A stretch of 64,000 bases of DNA from Flagellimonas algicola. Lineage in GTDB: Bacteria; Bacteroidota; Bacteroidia; Flavobacteriales; Flavobacteriaceae. The translations under genes and the position numbers were made by a program. Under the pieces are notes generated by a model. The model saw only the letters and a list, made by a program, of their open reading frames with translations, was not told where the DNA came from and did no database searches. Positions 1 to 9,333 of the stretch are shown one piece after another; the stretch's first letter is position 1; each line of letters opens with the position of its first letter. Where the stretch lies: the NCBI RefSeq assembly GCF_005937185.1, contig NZ_VCNI01000001.1, positions 926,657-990,656 on the forward strand, read 5' to 3'.

Positions 1-265
1 ATTGGTCCGAAGCATACAAACGTCCTTTATCATCTTTGGCTACGCTCACCCAAGATCCCTGCTCATGTTCACCGGGGCTATATAACTTCTCTATGTTAAA
101 GCCTTCGGGAACCGTTATATCGTTGATTGTGATTTGCTCAGTAATAGGCCCAGAGAACTCCTCTTTACAGGAAACGGTAAAACCTAAAACCATGATAAGT
201 ATAGAAACCTTAGCTAATTTTAAAATAAGACTTTGACTCTTAGTCCTTTTTTGATGATTGTGCAT
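1..265 (-). CDS. Lipoprotein, N-terminal part (probable PQQ/heme-type dehydrogenase-like propeller)
   Basis: This is the first 88 codons of a minus-strand gene cut by the window start. It begins at an ATG at 263-265. A basic start is followed by a hydrophobic segment and a lipobox ending in Cys (GFTVSC), so the product should be a lipoprotein. The mature start reads VPEGFNIEKLY and then GSWVSVAKDDKGRLYASDQ, which resembles the first blade of membrane-bound sugar or heme-type dehydrogenase propellers in Bacteroidota and Planctomycetes. The catalytic part lies outside the window, so the family call is tentative; the lipoprotein call is stronger. Confidence 0.6.
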   Translation of the reverse strand, partial: MHNHQKRTKSQSLILKLAKVSILIMVLGFTVSCKEEFSGPITEQITINDITVPEGFNIEKLYSPGEHEQGSWVSVAKDDKGRLYASDQ

Positions 266-715
266 TTGAAGATTTGTTTTTCTTTAGTTTTTAGTTGTGG
301 TTTGTTTAGAAAAAGTTGCGCAAACTGCTCTATGCCAGTAAATTGAAATATGCACAACTTTGAATCAAATTACAAGAAAATAATGGGGTATTGACAAACT
401 GGGTGTAAAATCAAGTTTTTGGAACAGATAAGATTGTCGAAACTCGGCTACATTAATGTCAATATTACCTAAATGCATTACGGATGTAGCCTATGCTGCC
501 TTTAAATCTTAACACGTTTAAAAAATTATCAGAAATATAGTTGATACATTATGAGTTCATATTTCTATTTGCTTGATTCTTTCAGTTCGTTCAATAATTT
601 CCCTCCTTTTTTACACAAATGGAAATACGTGTTTTTGTCAGCAAATTAAGATTCAAAAACGAACAAGTTTTGATATGCAAGGGCTAAATTTGTCATCCCA
701 TAAATCAAACAAATT
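266..715. other. Intergenic region, 450 bp, no gene seen
   Basis: AT-rich spacer between two divergent genes. I see no credible coding frame, tRNA or strong hairpin. It must hold the promoters of the lipoprotein gene (minus) and the peroxiredoxin gene (plus). The only recognisable element is a TAnnTTTG match at 685-692. Confidence 0.6.
685..692 (+). promoter_or_regulatory. Candidate -7 element of the peroxiredoxin gene
   Basis: TAAATTTG matches the Bacteroidota -7 consensus TAnnTTTG and lies 23 bp before the ATG at 716. No well-spaced -33 TTG is seen, so this is a suggestion only. Confidence 0.35.
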
Positions 716-1360
716 ATGACATTAGTTGGCAAAAAATTTCCAAATCTAGAAGTCAATGCAATTGACAAATCCGGTATTACTTCCAAGCTTAACATTCTTA
801 AAAAAGCACAAGAATCGAACAAAAAAGTGGTGCTATTCTGGTACCCCAAGGATTTCACGTTCGTGTGTCCAACAGAATTGCATGCTTTCCAAAATGCAGT
901 GGAAGAGTTTGAAAAAAGAAATACCCTTGTCATCGGTGCTTCTTGCGACACCGCAGAGGTGCATTTTGCCTGGTTGAATACCGAAAAGAAAAATGGAGGT
1001 ATTGAAGGTGTTACCTATCCCCTGTTGGCAGATAGTAATCGAAACTTGGCCTCTACACTGGGTATCTTGGACATAACTGATGAAAAATATGATGAGGAGA
1101 CCAAGGTTTTCACTGTAGAAGGTGATAATGTAACCTATAGAGCCACCTACTTGATTGATGAAGAAGGAACCATCTTTCACGAAAGTGTGAACCACATGCC
1201 GCTTGGTAGAAACATTGACGAGTTCATTAGACTAATTGATGCGTATACCCATGTACAAGAAAAAGGCGAGGTTTGTCCTGCCAATTGGAATAGTGGTAAA
1301 GAAGCTATGCATGCCGACAGAAGTGGTGTAGCAGAATACCTATCCAAGCACGCTAACTAA
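716..1360 (+). CDS. Peroxiredoxin, 2-Cys AhpC/Prx1 type
   Basis: Reduces hydrogen peroxide and organic peroxides in the cytoplasm. The 214-residue protein has the peroxidatic Cys51 in FVCPTEL and the resolving Cys187 in EVCPANW, the two signatures of typical 2-Cys peroxiredoxins. Length is slightly above E. coli AhpC (187 aa) and near Prx1/TSA types. There is no signal peptide. It is monocistronic, with its own candidate promoter upstream and a hairpin terminator at 1440, and is followed by a second peroxidase gene, tpx. No ahpF is nearby, so the reductant is probably thioredoxin (inference). Family call is firm; the symbol is left open because ahpC, prx and tsa usage varies. Confidence 0.93.
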   Translation: MTLVGKKFPNLEVNAIDKSGITSKLNILKKAQESNKKVVLFWYPKDFTFVCPTELHAFQNAVEEFEKRNTLVIGASCDTAEVHFAWLNTEKKNGGIEGVTYPLLADSNRNLASTLGILDITDEKYDEETKVFTVEGDNVTYRATYLIDEEGTIFHESVNHMPLGRNIDEFIRLIDAYTHVQEKGEVCPANWNSGKEAMHADRSGVAEYLSKHAN

Positions 1361-1439
1361 TTCCATAAAGTGGATACAAAACTCTGGGATTGACCTGTTC
1401 CTGGCCATAAAAACGAAGGAACATATCGAAATAAGACAG

Positions 1440-1478
1440 GCCCATTGGAAAAACTTTTTCAATGGGCTTCCTTTTTTG
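1440..1478 (+). terminator. Rho-independent terminator after the peroxiredoxin gene
   Basis: GCCCATTG at 1440-1447 pairs with CAATGGGC at 1460-1467, with further A/T pairing inside the loop, followed by TTCCTTTTTT. It separates the peroxiredoxin gene from tpx. Confidence 0.75.
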
Positions 1479-1528
1479 CCACGGACTTTGGATTATTTAG
1501 TAATTTCACCCTTCTTAAAACTTTTCAT

Positions 1529-2035
1529 ATGGCATCAATAACACTAGGCGGAAATCCCGCCAATACAGTTGGAAACCTTCCCTCAGTAAATTCCCAAGCA
1601 CCAGCATTTAAGCTCACCAAATCCGATATGTCCACCAAAACACTTTCGGACTATCAAGGAAGCAAAGTGGTTTTAAATATTTTCCCAAGCGTGGATACAG
1701 GTACCTGCGCGCAATCCGTAAGACAGTTTAATGAAGAAGCTGCTGAGCTTAACAGCGTAAAAGTGCTTTGTATTTCCAAGGATCTACCATTTGCCCAAAA
1801 TAGGTTTTGTGGAGCGGAGGGCATTGAAAATGTGGAGATGCTTTCCGATTATAAAACAGGTTCTTTTGGTCAGGATTATGGCCTTGCCTTTGCAGATTCT
1901 GCTTTTGAGTCCTTGTTGTCAAGATGTGTTGTGGTTCTGGATGAAGGAGGAAAGGTAATTTACACCGAGCAAGTTCAGGAAACCGGAGACGAACCCAATT
2001 ATAAAGCCGCCTTAGAAGCCTTAATGGATGCCTAA
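1529..2035 (+). CDS. tpx: Thiol peroxidase Tpx (atypical 2-Cys peroxiredoxin)
   Basis: Thioredoxin-dependent lipid/hydroperoxide peroxidase. From the ATG at 1529 the protein is 168 aa, the usual Tpx length; the frame is open further upstream, but that part overlaps the preceding terminator and is not Tpx-like. The start MASITLGGNPA, the peroxidatic Cys in DTGTCAQSVRQFN and the resolving Cys in RFCGAEG are all in the expected places. The stop overlaps dgkA by 8 bp, so the two are probably cotranscribed. Confidence 0.95.
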   Translation: MASITLGGNPANTVGNLPSVNSQAPAFKLTKSDMSTKTLSDYQGSKVVLNIFPSVDTGTCAQSVRQFNEEAAELNSVKVLCISKDLPFAQNRFCGAEGIENVEMLSDYKTGSFGQDYGLAFADSAFESLLSRCVVVLDEGGKVIYTEQVQETGDEPNYKAALEALMDA

Positions 2036-2393
2036 GGAACCCTTCTTTGTCAATAGGATAAAAAGTGTTGGCTTTGCCTTTAAAGGGCTGTTCCTGCTTT
2101 TAAGAACAGAAGCCAGTATTAAAATCCAATTTGTAATTGCTCTCCTCATGACCGCGGCTGGCTTTTATTTTGAAATCTCAGCTGGGGAATGGATGGCACA
2201 GTTATTATCTATTGGTATGGTTATGGGAGTAGAAGGCTTGAATACAGCCGTGGAAAAAATATCGGACTATATTCAACCCAATGAAGATCCAAAAATTGGT
2301 TTTATAAAAGATATCTCTGCCGGAGCCGTTATGATAGTATCCATTATTGCTTGCATCGTTGGACTTGTTATTTATGTGCCAAAATTGGTATAG
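2028..2393 (+). CDS. dgkA: Diacylglycerol kinase family protein (DgkA type)
   Basis: Small integral membrane kinase of the prokaryotic DAGK/undecaprenol kinase family; it recycles lipid alcohols by ATP-dependent phosphorylation. The 121 aa hold three membrane segments (around residues 35-50, 55-75 and 95-118) and the family signature EGLNTAVEKISD with the catalytic Glu and metal-binding residues. The gene overlaps tpx by 8 bp. In Bacteroidota this family is more often undecaprenol kinase than strict DAG kinase, so the lipid substrate is open. Confidence 0.88.
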   Translation: MPKEPFFVNRIKSVGFAFKGLFLLLRTEASIKIQFVIALLMTAAGFYFEISAGEWMAQLLSIGMVMGVEGLNTAVEKISDYIQPNEDPKIGFIKDISAGAVMIVSIIACIVGLVIYVPKLV

Positions 2394-2420
2394 GAACATC
2401 TGTTTCCGTGGTAAGCATCG

Positions 2421-2428
2421 TAAATTTG
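2421..2428 (+). promoter_or_regulatory. Candidate -7 element of ftsK
   Basis: TAAATTTG fits TAnnTTTG and lies 29 bp before the ftsK ATG in a 63-bp spacer. The -33 region is weak. Confidence 0.35.
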
Positions 2429-2456
2429 TAAATTAGCCCCGTTATTAATCATTTGC

Positions 2457-4823
2457 ATGGCCAAGAAGAGGACAAAATTCAAACCTAAATCCGCCAAAAA
2501 AAAATTATCGCTTAAACCGTCCAAACAGAACAAGATTATTTTGGGCAGTTTGCTCATTGTGCTCAGTATTGCCCTGTTCTTCTCCTTTATGTCCTATTAT
2601 TTCACTTGGCAGGAGGATCAAAGTTTACTTACCGAGTTTAGGGACCGCAACGCAGAAGCCAACAATTTGCTCAACAAGTTTGGTGCTGCGATAAGTCATT
2701 TTTTTATGTACAAAGGTTTTGGTTTGGCCTCCTTTGTATTTCCACTGCTACTGGCGGTTACCGGACTCTATCTCTTTTTGGGATTGAACAGCAAAGGGCT
2801 GGTAGGAAAATGGATTTGGGGATTGATAGGTATCATCTGGGTATCCATTGCCCTTGGTTTTTTCGCCATGGAGCAACCTCTTTTAGGTGGACTCATTGGC
2901 TATGAAATGAATGATTTCCTTCAGGATTATGTCGGTAAAATTGGGGTGTTCCTGATTTTGATTTTTGTCTTGATGGTCATCTTGGTTCGCTTGTTCAATT
3001 TTAGTCCGGAAGGAATAGGCAACTTCTTTAGGAACCAAAGACAAAACCTTAAAACTGATTTTAAGAAGAAAGAATCAACAACAAAAGTTTTGGACGCCGA
3101 TACCAACAGCATCGAACTAAGTACAGAGGAAGAACCTGTTTTGGTGGATACCTATACCCATAAAAAAGACATTCCTTCCTTAAATCCGGAAGCCGGTTTG
3201 GATGTGAACCTCCCGAAAGAGGAAGAAATCGACATTGCCCTGAAAGTAGAAACTGTAAAAGAGGAGAAAGAAGAAAAGGATATCAAGGCGGAAAAATTGG
3301 TGAAGGATTTTGGGGAGTTCGACCCAAAGCTGGAACTGGGCAATTACAAATTTCCCATAATTGACCTCTTGGAACCCCATGGAGCTTCTGCTGGAATTAC
3401 CATCAACCAAGAAGAGCTTGAGGAGAATAAGAACCGAATCGTTAGCACACTTAAGAACTATAAGATTGGCATTGCTCAGATCAAGGCAACCATAGGTCCC
3501 ACCGTGACGCTATATGAAATTGTGCCTGAAGCAGGGATTCGAATTTCCAAAATCAAAAATCTAGAGGATGATATTGCGCTTTCGTTGGCCGCTTTGGGCA
3601 TTCGTATTATCGCCCCTATCCCTGGCAAAGGGACCATCGGTATTGAAGTGCCTAATAAAAATGCTTCCGTGGTATCCATGCGTTCCGTAATTGCCTCCAA
3701 TAAATTCCAAAAGGCCGAAATGGAATTGCCCATTGCCTTTGGAAAAACCATCAGCAACGAAACTTTTGTGGTGGATTTGGCGAAAATGCCCCATATGCTC
3801 ATGGCTGGTGCCACCGGTCAGGGTAAATCTGTGGGTTTGAATGCTGTGATCACTTCCCTCTTGTACAAAAAACATCCAGCGGAAATTAAGTTTGTACTGG
3901 TGGATCCCAAGAAAGTGGAACTGACCCTGTACAACAAGATTGAACGACATTTCCTGGCTAAACTTCCGGATTCCGAGGACGCCATTATCACGGACAACAC
4001 CAAGGTGATCAATACCCTGAATTCACTTTGTATTGAAATGGACAACCGCTACGAGCTGTTGAAAACGGCCATGGTGCGTAATATCAAAGAATACAATGTC
4101 AAATTCAAGGCCCGCAAGCTGAATCCCAACGACGGTCATAAGTTCTTACCCTATATTGTTCTGATCATCGATGAATTTGCCGACCTGATTATGACGGCAG
4201 GCAAGGAAGTGGAAGCTCCTATAGCCCGTTTGGCCCAGTTGGCAAGGGCTATTGGAATTCATTTGATCATAGCCACCCAAAGACCCTCTGTAAATGTGAT
4301 CACCGGTATTATCAAAGCCAACTTCCCGGCGCGGATTGCGTTTAGGGTGACTTCTAAAATAGACTCTAGAACCATTTTGGACACCCAAGGAGCTGATCAA
4401 CTTATTGGACGTGGGGATATGCTCTTTACTCAGGGCAATGATGTGACCCGACTTCAGTGTGCTTTTGTGGACACCCCGGAAGTAGCAAAAATCACCGAAT
4501 ATATTGGGTCGCAACGCGCCTATCCAGATGCCCACCTACTGCCAGAATATGTAGGCGAGGATTCTGGCACGGGGATTGATTATGACATAGCAGACAGGGA
4601 TGCCATGTTTCGGGACGCTGCAGAAGTCATCGTTAATGCCCAGCAAGGTTCCGCATCGCTGATCCAACGTAAATTAAAATTAGGTTATAACAGGGCAGGA
4701 AGGATTATAGATCAATTGGAAGCAGCAGGAATTGTTGGTCCTTTTGAAGGAAGTAAAGCAAGACAAGTATTGGTTCCTGATATCTTGGCCCTAGATCAAC
4801 TTTTAGAAAATGAAACAAAATAG
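2457..4823 (+). CDS. ftsK: DNA translocase FtsK/SpoIIIE
   Basis: Septal double-stranded DNA pump that clears and unlinks chromosome termini at division. The 788 aa show four N-terminal membrane segments (about residues 26-48, 88-110, 118-138 and 160-180), an acidic/charged linker (about 200-290), the alpha/beta motor with Walker A GATGQGKS (451-458) and Walker B IIDE (Asp572-Glu573), and the C-terminal gamma winged helix (RDAAEVIVNAQQGSASLIQRK region) that reads orienting sequences. The linker is far shorter than in E. coli FtsK (1329 aa), as is usual in Bacteroidota. A LolA-like gene follows directly. Confidence 0.97.
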   Translation: MAKKRTKFKPKSAKKKLSLKPSKQNKIILGSLLIVLSIALFFSFMSYYFTWQEDQSLLTEFRDRNAEANNLLNKFGAAISHFFMYKGFGLASFVFPLLLAVTGLYLFLGLNSKGLVGKWIWGLIGIIWVSIALGFFAMEQPLLGGLIGYEMNDFLQDYVGKIGVFLILIFVLMVILVRLFNFSPEGIGNFFRNQRQNLKTDFKKKESTTKVLDADTNSIELSTEEEPVLVDTYTHKKDIPSLNPEAGLDVNLPKEEEIDIALKVETVKEEKEEKDIKAEKLVKDFGEFDPKLELGNYKFPIIDLLEPHGASAGITINQEELEENKNRIVSTLKNYKIGIAQIKATIGPTVTLYEIVPEAGIRISKIKNLEDDIALSLAALGIRIIAPIPGKGTIGIEVPNKNASVVSMRSVIASNKFQKAEMELPIAFGKTISNETFVVDLAKMPHMLMAGATGQGKSVGLNAVITSLLYKKHPAEIKFVLVDPKKVELTLYNKIERHFLAKLPDSEDAIITDNTKVINTLNSLCIEMDNRYELLKTAMVRNIKEYNVKFKARKLNPNDGHKFLPYIVLIIDEFADLIMTAGKEVEAPIARLAQLARAIGIHLIIATQRPSVNVITGIIKANFPARIAFRVTSKIDSRTILDTQGADQLIGRGDMLFTQGNDVTRLQCAFVDTPEVAKITEYIGSQRAYPDAHLLPEYVGEDSGTGIDYDIADRDAMFRDAAEVIVNAQQGSASLIQRKLKLGYNRAGRIIDQLEAAGIVGPFEGSKARQVLVPDILALDQLLENETK

Positions 4824-4827
4824 CACA

Positions 4828-5475
4828 ATGTTCAAAAAACTATTTCTTTTTATCGGGCTTTTTGCCATGGGTTTCTTTGCCCATGCACAGAATGCAACCA
4901 AGGCCAAAGCGCTTTTGGAAGAGGTGTATGGCAAGGCCAAAAGCTACGATAACATTCATATTGATTTTAAATATGGTCTTGAAAATTCAGAGGCCAACCT
5001 AAAACAGGAATCCAGTGGTAACGTGACCTTAAGTGGTGACAACTATCTCTTGGATTATTTGGGCGCCCAAGTGATGAGTGATGGTTCCAAAGTTTACACT
5101 ATTGTTCCTGAAAACGAAGAAGTCACCATTGAGGCTATTTCAGAAGACGACAACAACATTACTCCTTCCAAAATGTTGACTTTCTATCGCTCCGGACATA
5201 ACTACGCCTGGGATATCCTTCAAAATGTGGGCGGAAGAAAAATCCAATACGTGAAATTAACTCCCATCGATTCCAACACCGAAATAGCGTCCATTCTTTT
5301 GGGAGTGGACATGGGAACCAAGCATATCTACAAGCTTATCCAAACCGGTAAGAACAGCACTAAAACAACGATTACCGTTAATTCTTTCAAAACCAATCAG
5401 CCATTGTCAAGTACACTGTTTACCTTTAATGCGAAAAAATTCGAGGACGACGGGTACTATATCATAAGAAATTAG
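4828..5475 (+). CDS. lolA: LolA-like outer-membrane lipoprotein carrier
   Basis: Periplasmic chaperone expected to carry lipoproteins from the inner to the outer membrane. A signal peptide ends at FAHAQ; the mature part has the LolA pattern (NIHIDFKY, YLLDYLG, DGSKVYTIVPENEEV). I chose the ATG at 4828, just after the ftsK stop, because it gives a classical signal peptide; an in-frame ATG at 4810 inside ftsK is possible and adds six residues. Next to ftsK and the LptF/LptG permease it forms an envelope-biogenesis block. Sequence identity to E. coli LolA is low, so the call rests on fold-like pattern and synteny. Confidence 0.8.
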   Translation: MFKKLFLFIGLFAMGFFAHAQNATKAKALLEEVYGKAKSYDNIHIDFKYGLENSEANLKQESSGNVTLSGDNYLLDYLGAQVMSDGSKVYTIVPENEEVTIEAISEDDNNITPSKMLTFYRSGHNYAWDILQNVGGRKIQYVKLTPIDSNTEIASILLGVDMGTKHIYKLIQTGKNSTKTTITVNSFKTNQPLSSTLFTFNAKKFEDDGYYIIRN

Positions 5476-5478
5476 GCA

Positions 5479-7536
5479 TTGAAGATACTTGACCGGTATA
5501 TATTATATAGGTTTCTCTATAACTTCTTTAGCTCCTTTTGCATCCTGATTGTCATATTCATCTTCCAAGGAATATGGCTTTTTATAGATGATTTAGCAGG
5601 AAAGGGACTTGGCGTGGTAATCATAGCCAAGTTCATTTTTTATTTTATCCCCACGCTGGTGGACAAGGTACTCCCACTAACTGTATTGTTGTCATCCATT
5701 CTCACCTTTGGAACCTTTGCGGAAAACTATGAGTTTGCCGCCATGAAGGCCTCCGGTATTTCCCTTCAAAGGGGGATGCGCAGTTTGATAGTTTTTGTGC
5801 TCTTTTTGGGCGTGGTTACCTTTTTCTTTGCCAACAATATCATCCCCAAATCCGAACAAAAGATGTTCAACTTGAGGCGTAACATTGCCAAGGTTAAGCC
5901 TGCTGCGGCCATAACCGAGGGCGTGTTCAGCGATTTCGAGGGTACCGGTGAGGGTATGAACATTAAGGTGGATAGAAAATATGGGGAGCAAGACCGCTTT
6001 CTGGACAATGTAATCATCCACATCAAGGACAAACAGGCGGTAAATACCACGGTCATAAAAGCAAAAGAAGGGGAACTGATCAGTAGTGAGGATTCTGATA
6101 TTATTGAGTTGGTGCTTAAAGATGGTAACTACTATAAAGAAATAAAACCCAAAAGAAGTGAGGAAAAAAGGAAACATCCTTTTGCCAAAGCAAAGTTTGA
6201 GACCTACACCATCAACATCGATATTTCCGAACTGAACAACCAGGATTTGGAGGAGGAAGGAAACATCACCACGGACAAAATGAAAAACGTTGTCCGCTTG
6301 GTCAAGGATATTGATTCATTGGAAAAGAACAATTTGGAAAAAGTAGAGGCCTTTTCAAAGAACATTATCACTCGAATGGGGGCCTTCCCTGTTCCCACCA
6401 AACAAGACAGCATCCAAAAAGCGCAAAGGGCCAAGCTTGACAAACCTGACCTAACCGAAAAGAAAAAAGCCCAGTACGATAGCATTTCTACCATTAAGGA
6501 GTTTATCAAAACCCTTCCGGAGTGGCAACAGTTGCAAATTGTTACTTCTGCCCGCACCTCCACCAAGAGTATATTGACCACGGTTATTGGCAAAAAGGAA
6601 GAGTTGCAAAAACGTTTTAAGTTCTATAATAGCCATATTCTATCCCTGCATAAAAAATATGCCCTGGCATTCTCCTGTATTATCCTGTTTTTTGTAGGAG
6701 CTCCCTTGGGTGCCATTATTAGAAAGGGTGGTTTGGGATTGCCCATGGTGATTGCCATTATCCTGTTTTTGGCCTATTATTTTATTGGGGTGTTTGCAGG
6801 GAACTACTCCAAGGAGAACAATATACACCCTATATTGGGTGCCTGGTTATCTACCTTGATCATGCTCCCCATGGGAATTTCCCTTACCCGACGAGCCACA
6901 GCGGACAGAGGGCTGATTGGGTTTGGACATATTATGGATGGAATAAAGAACCTGTTCAAGAAAAAGGATGAAGACCAAGAGGAGGAATCTGTAGATTATG
7001 AAACTTCTTTAATTGAATCTTCCCCTGAATATCTAAAACTTCATGGACACGACAATCAAAAATTGATGGACATTGTCCAACGCTATGAACAGTACAATTA
7101 TGGCACAGAGGTTCGAAACACGGCAATTAAAATTCTGGGGGCAAGAGGGATTTCCTTAGACGAATTGCGTATGACCGGGAAGTTAAGTAACCCCAAGTCC
7201 CGAGAAGGTAAAAAATTATTGAGCGAATTTGAACGGAATTCAAAAATGGCTTTTGTGTTTTTCATTACGAACATGGCTATTATTCCAATAGCAGCCTTTC
7301 TGCCAGAGTTCAAATACATCGATGTAATTTTCGATATTGTAAGTCCAATACTTTCACTTGCAACTCTTGCCTATATAATTTTAGGAGGTATAACCTATAC
7401 TAGATTATACCGTCTAGTTAAAAACAGCATCAAGGTCATACCCTTTTTGATCTATGTGTTTGGTGCCGTTTTCTATATTATTTTTGTCTTCTACTATAAG
7501 AGTGATATCAAAGAAGAATTGAAGACAATTCGTTAA
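5479..7536 (+). CDS. LptF/LptG family permease with a C-terminal extension
   Basis: Inner-membrane partner of LptB in the lipopolysaccharide export complex (YjgP/YjgQ family). It starts at TTG 5479, 3 bp after the lolA stop; the first residues MKILDRYILYRFLYNF are a canonical family N-terminus. About residues 1-120 contain three membrane segments, 120-390 a large soluble jellyroll region with a charged insertion, and about 395-470 three more segments. E. coli LptG stops near 360 aa; here 685 aa include about 200 extra residues (480-685) with a soluble stretch and three more hydrophobic segments. Whether it is LptF or LptG cannot be told from sequence alone. Confidence 0.85.
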   Translation: MKILDRYILYRFLYNFFSSFCILIVIFIFQGIWLFIDDLAGKGLGVVIIAKFIFYFIPTLVDKVLPLTVLLSSILTFGTFAENYEFAAMKASGISLQRGMRSLIVFVLFLGVVTFFFANNIIPKSEQKMFNLRRNIAKVKPAAAITEGVFSDFEGTGEGMNIKVDRKYGEQDRFLDNVIIHIKDKQAVNTTVIKAKEGELISSEDSDIIELVLKDGNYYKEIKPKRSEEKRKHPFAKAKFETYTINIDISELNNQDLEEEGNITTDKMKNVVRLVKDIDSLEKNNLEKVEAFSKNIITRMGAFPVPTKQDSIQKAQRAKLDKPDLTEKKKAQYDSISTIKEFIKTLPEWQQLQIVTSARTSTKSILTTVIGKKEELQKRFKFYNSHILSLHKKYALAFSCIILFFVGAPLGAIIRKGGLGLPMVIAIILFLAYYFIGVFAGNYSKENNIHPILGAWLSTLIMLPMGISLTRRATADRGLIGFGHIMDGIKNLFKKKDEDQEEESVDYETSLIESSPEYLKLHGHDNQKLMDIVQRYEQYNYGTEVRNTAIKILGARGISLDELRMTGKLSNPKSREGKKLLSEFERNSKMAFVFFITNMAIIPIAAFLPEFKYIDVIFDIVSPILSLATLAYIILGGITYTRLYRLVKNSIKVIPFLIYVFGAVFYIIFVFYYKSDIKEELKTIR

Positions 7537-7539
7537 TTA

Positions 7540-8685
7540 ATGCTTGTGAACATAGACAATCAAAAAATTCAACTCAATGCCATAGAAGAAGCCATCGAGG
7601 ACATCCGACAAGGCAAGGTGATTATTGTGGTAGATGATGAAAACCGTGAGAATGAAGGGGATTTCTTGGCTGCTGCTGAGCTCATTACGCCGGAAACGGT
7701 AAATTTTATGGCCACCCATGGCAGAGGGCTTATCTGTGTCCCTTTGACCGAAGGACGTTGCGAAGATCTTGGCTTGCATAAAATGGTTAGTCATAATTCC
7801 GACCCCTTGGAAACAGCTTTTACCGTTTCGGTGGATTTACGAGGAAATGGAGTTACTACGGGTATTTCAGCTGGTGATCGGGCCAAAACCATTATTGCAT
7901 TGACCGAGCAGGGTACCAAACCACATGATCTGGCAAGACCTGGTCACATTTTCCCTTTAATTGCCAAGGAAGGTGGGGTACTCCGCAGAACAGGACATAC
8001 GGAAGCAGCCATAGATTTTGCCCGTTTGGCCGACCTGAAACCTGCTGGGGTTATCGTCGAAATCATGAACGAGGATGGCAGCATGGCAAGATTGCCAGAG
8101 CTACGAGAAGTGGCCAAAAAGTTTGATCTTAAAATTGTTTCCATCGAGGACCTGATTGCCTATCGCATGGAACATGATAGCTTGATTGAGCGGAAGGAGG
8201 CCTTTGACATTAAAACCCGATTTGGGGACTTCCGTTTGCGTGCCTATAAACAAACCACCAATGACCAAGTGCATATTGCATTGACCAAAGGACATTGGAA
8301 AACGGGTGAGCCTGTACTTACTAGAATCAATTCCACTTTGGTGAATAATGATATGTTGGGTACCCTTACCAACAACCCTGATGAGCGATTGCAACGCATG
8401 TTTGACGCCTTAAATGCTGAAGAAAAGGGAGCGATGATCTTTATCAACCAGGGCAACCGGTACATGAATTTGTTGGGTCGGTTGGCAGAATTAAAGAATC
8501 TGCAAGCTGAGGGCATTTATAAGGCTCCAAAAATAGATATGGACACTAAAGATTTCGGAATTGGGGCACAAATTTTACATGACTTGAATATTTCTAAACT
8601 TCGACTATTGACGAATTCTGCGCAGACCAGACGGGTGGGCATGGTAGGTTATGGGTTGGAGATTGTGGAATATGTCGGCTACTAA
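7540..8685 (+). CDS. ribB: 3,4-dihydroxy-2-butanone-4-phosphate synthase with a degenerate GTP cyclohydrolase II domain
   Basis: Makes the four-carbon unit of riboflavin from ribulose 5-phosphate. Residues 1-208 carry the intact RibB domain: DDENRENEGD (32-41), RPGHIFPL (133-140) and RTGHTEA (151-156 region). Residues about 215-381 align with RibA, but the zinc-binding Cys cluster is gone: where active RibA has CLTGD and CDCG, this protein reads NSTLVNNDMLGTLTNNPDERL (264-284) with no cysteine. So the second domain is probably not a GTP cyclohydrolase and the cell should need a separate RibA. It follows the LptG-like gene by 3 bp. Confidence 0.92.
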   Translation: MLVNIDNQKIQLNAIEEAIEDIRQGKVIIVVDDENRENEGDFLAAAELITPETVNFMATHGRGLICVPLTEGRCEDLGLHKMVSHNSDPLETAFTVSVDLRGNGVTTGISAGDRAKTIIALTEQGTKPHDLARPGHIFPLIAKEGGVLRRTGHTEAAIDFARLADLKPAGVIVEIMNEDGSMARLPELREVAKKFDLKIVSIEDLIAYRMEHDSLIERKEAFDIKTRFGDFRLRAYKQTTNDQVHIALTKGHWKTGEPVLTRINSTLVNNDMLGTLTNNPDERLQRMFDALNAEEKGAMIFINQGNRYMNLLGRLAELKNLQAEGIYKAPKIDMDTKDFGIGAQILHDLNISKLRLLTNSAQTRRVGMVGYGLEIVEYVGY

Positions 8686-8721
8686 TTGTTTGACTTTGGA
8701 CTTTAGACCCAAGGTAAAGGC

Positions 8722-9333
8722 TTAATCTTCCTCCATTAACCGTATCAGCTCATTTACCTTTTTCAACCGGGGAATAAATTCTTTTTTGACCCCTCTTTTA
8801 TTTAACCAGTATGTGAATACTCCAACAGCAGTAAATGCCGACAGGCCAACCCATACTTTCTTTATTTTTATAATTTCCTGCCAGGTTTTATTCGGCAAAT
8901 CCAAAGAGCCGATCAAAAAAATGGTGCAACCTGTTAAACCGGGAAGAATATACCAGTATAAAATACTTTCAAGCAGTTTCTTTTGTTTTTCCAGATAATC
9001 CTTGCTCTCCTTTAAATAGTCAAGATAAGTACTAGTCTCACTGGGCTTAGTCTTTTTGACTTTCAAAAGTTTATAAATCACGTACCCACAATAGACCGCT
9101 ATCCAAAACGCACCGATTTTTGCCAATATATTGGGCTGCCTATAAACTTGATACAAAAAAAGAGGGGTCATTAGTATTGCTGCACTAATTTCTACGAAAT
9201 CGCGTCTTTTAACAGCCCTATCAAAACTGTTCAATTTGGTTTGCACGTCCAACATCAACTTCGATTTTTCAAACTTAATGCGCTCGTGCTTTGGCGAGGA
9301 CTGCCATATCTGGATCAACTCGTTCTCAATCAT
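8722..9333 (-). CDS. Membrane protein coupled to an ECF sigma factor (possible anti-sigma partner)
   Basis: 203 aa, no family firmly recognised. A soluble N-terminus (MIENELIQIWQSSP) is followed by two pairs of hydrophobic segments around residues 50-65/73-92 and 122-142/160-176, with a basic, coiled linker between. Its start overlaps the stop of the sigma gene by 4 bp (ATGA), so translation is probably coupled. By position it may hold the sigma factor at the membrane, but no zinc-anti-sigma HxxxCxxC motif is present, so this role is inferred from context only. Confidence 0.65.
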   Translation of the reverse strand: MIENELIQIWQSSPKHERIKFEKSKLMLDVQTKLNSFDRAVKRRDFVEISAAILMTPLFLYQVYRQPNILAKIGAFWIAVYCGYVIYKLLKVKKTKPSETSTYLDYLKESKDYLEKQKKLLESILYWYILPGLTGCTIFLIGSLDLPNKTWQEIIKIKKVWVGLSAFTAVGVFTYWLNKRGVKKEFIPRLKKVNELIRLMEED

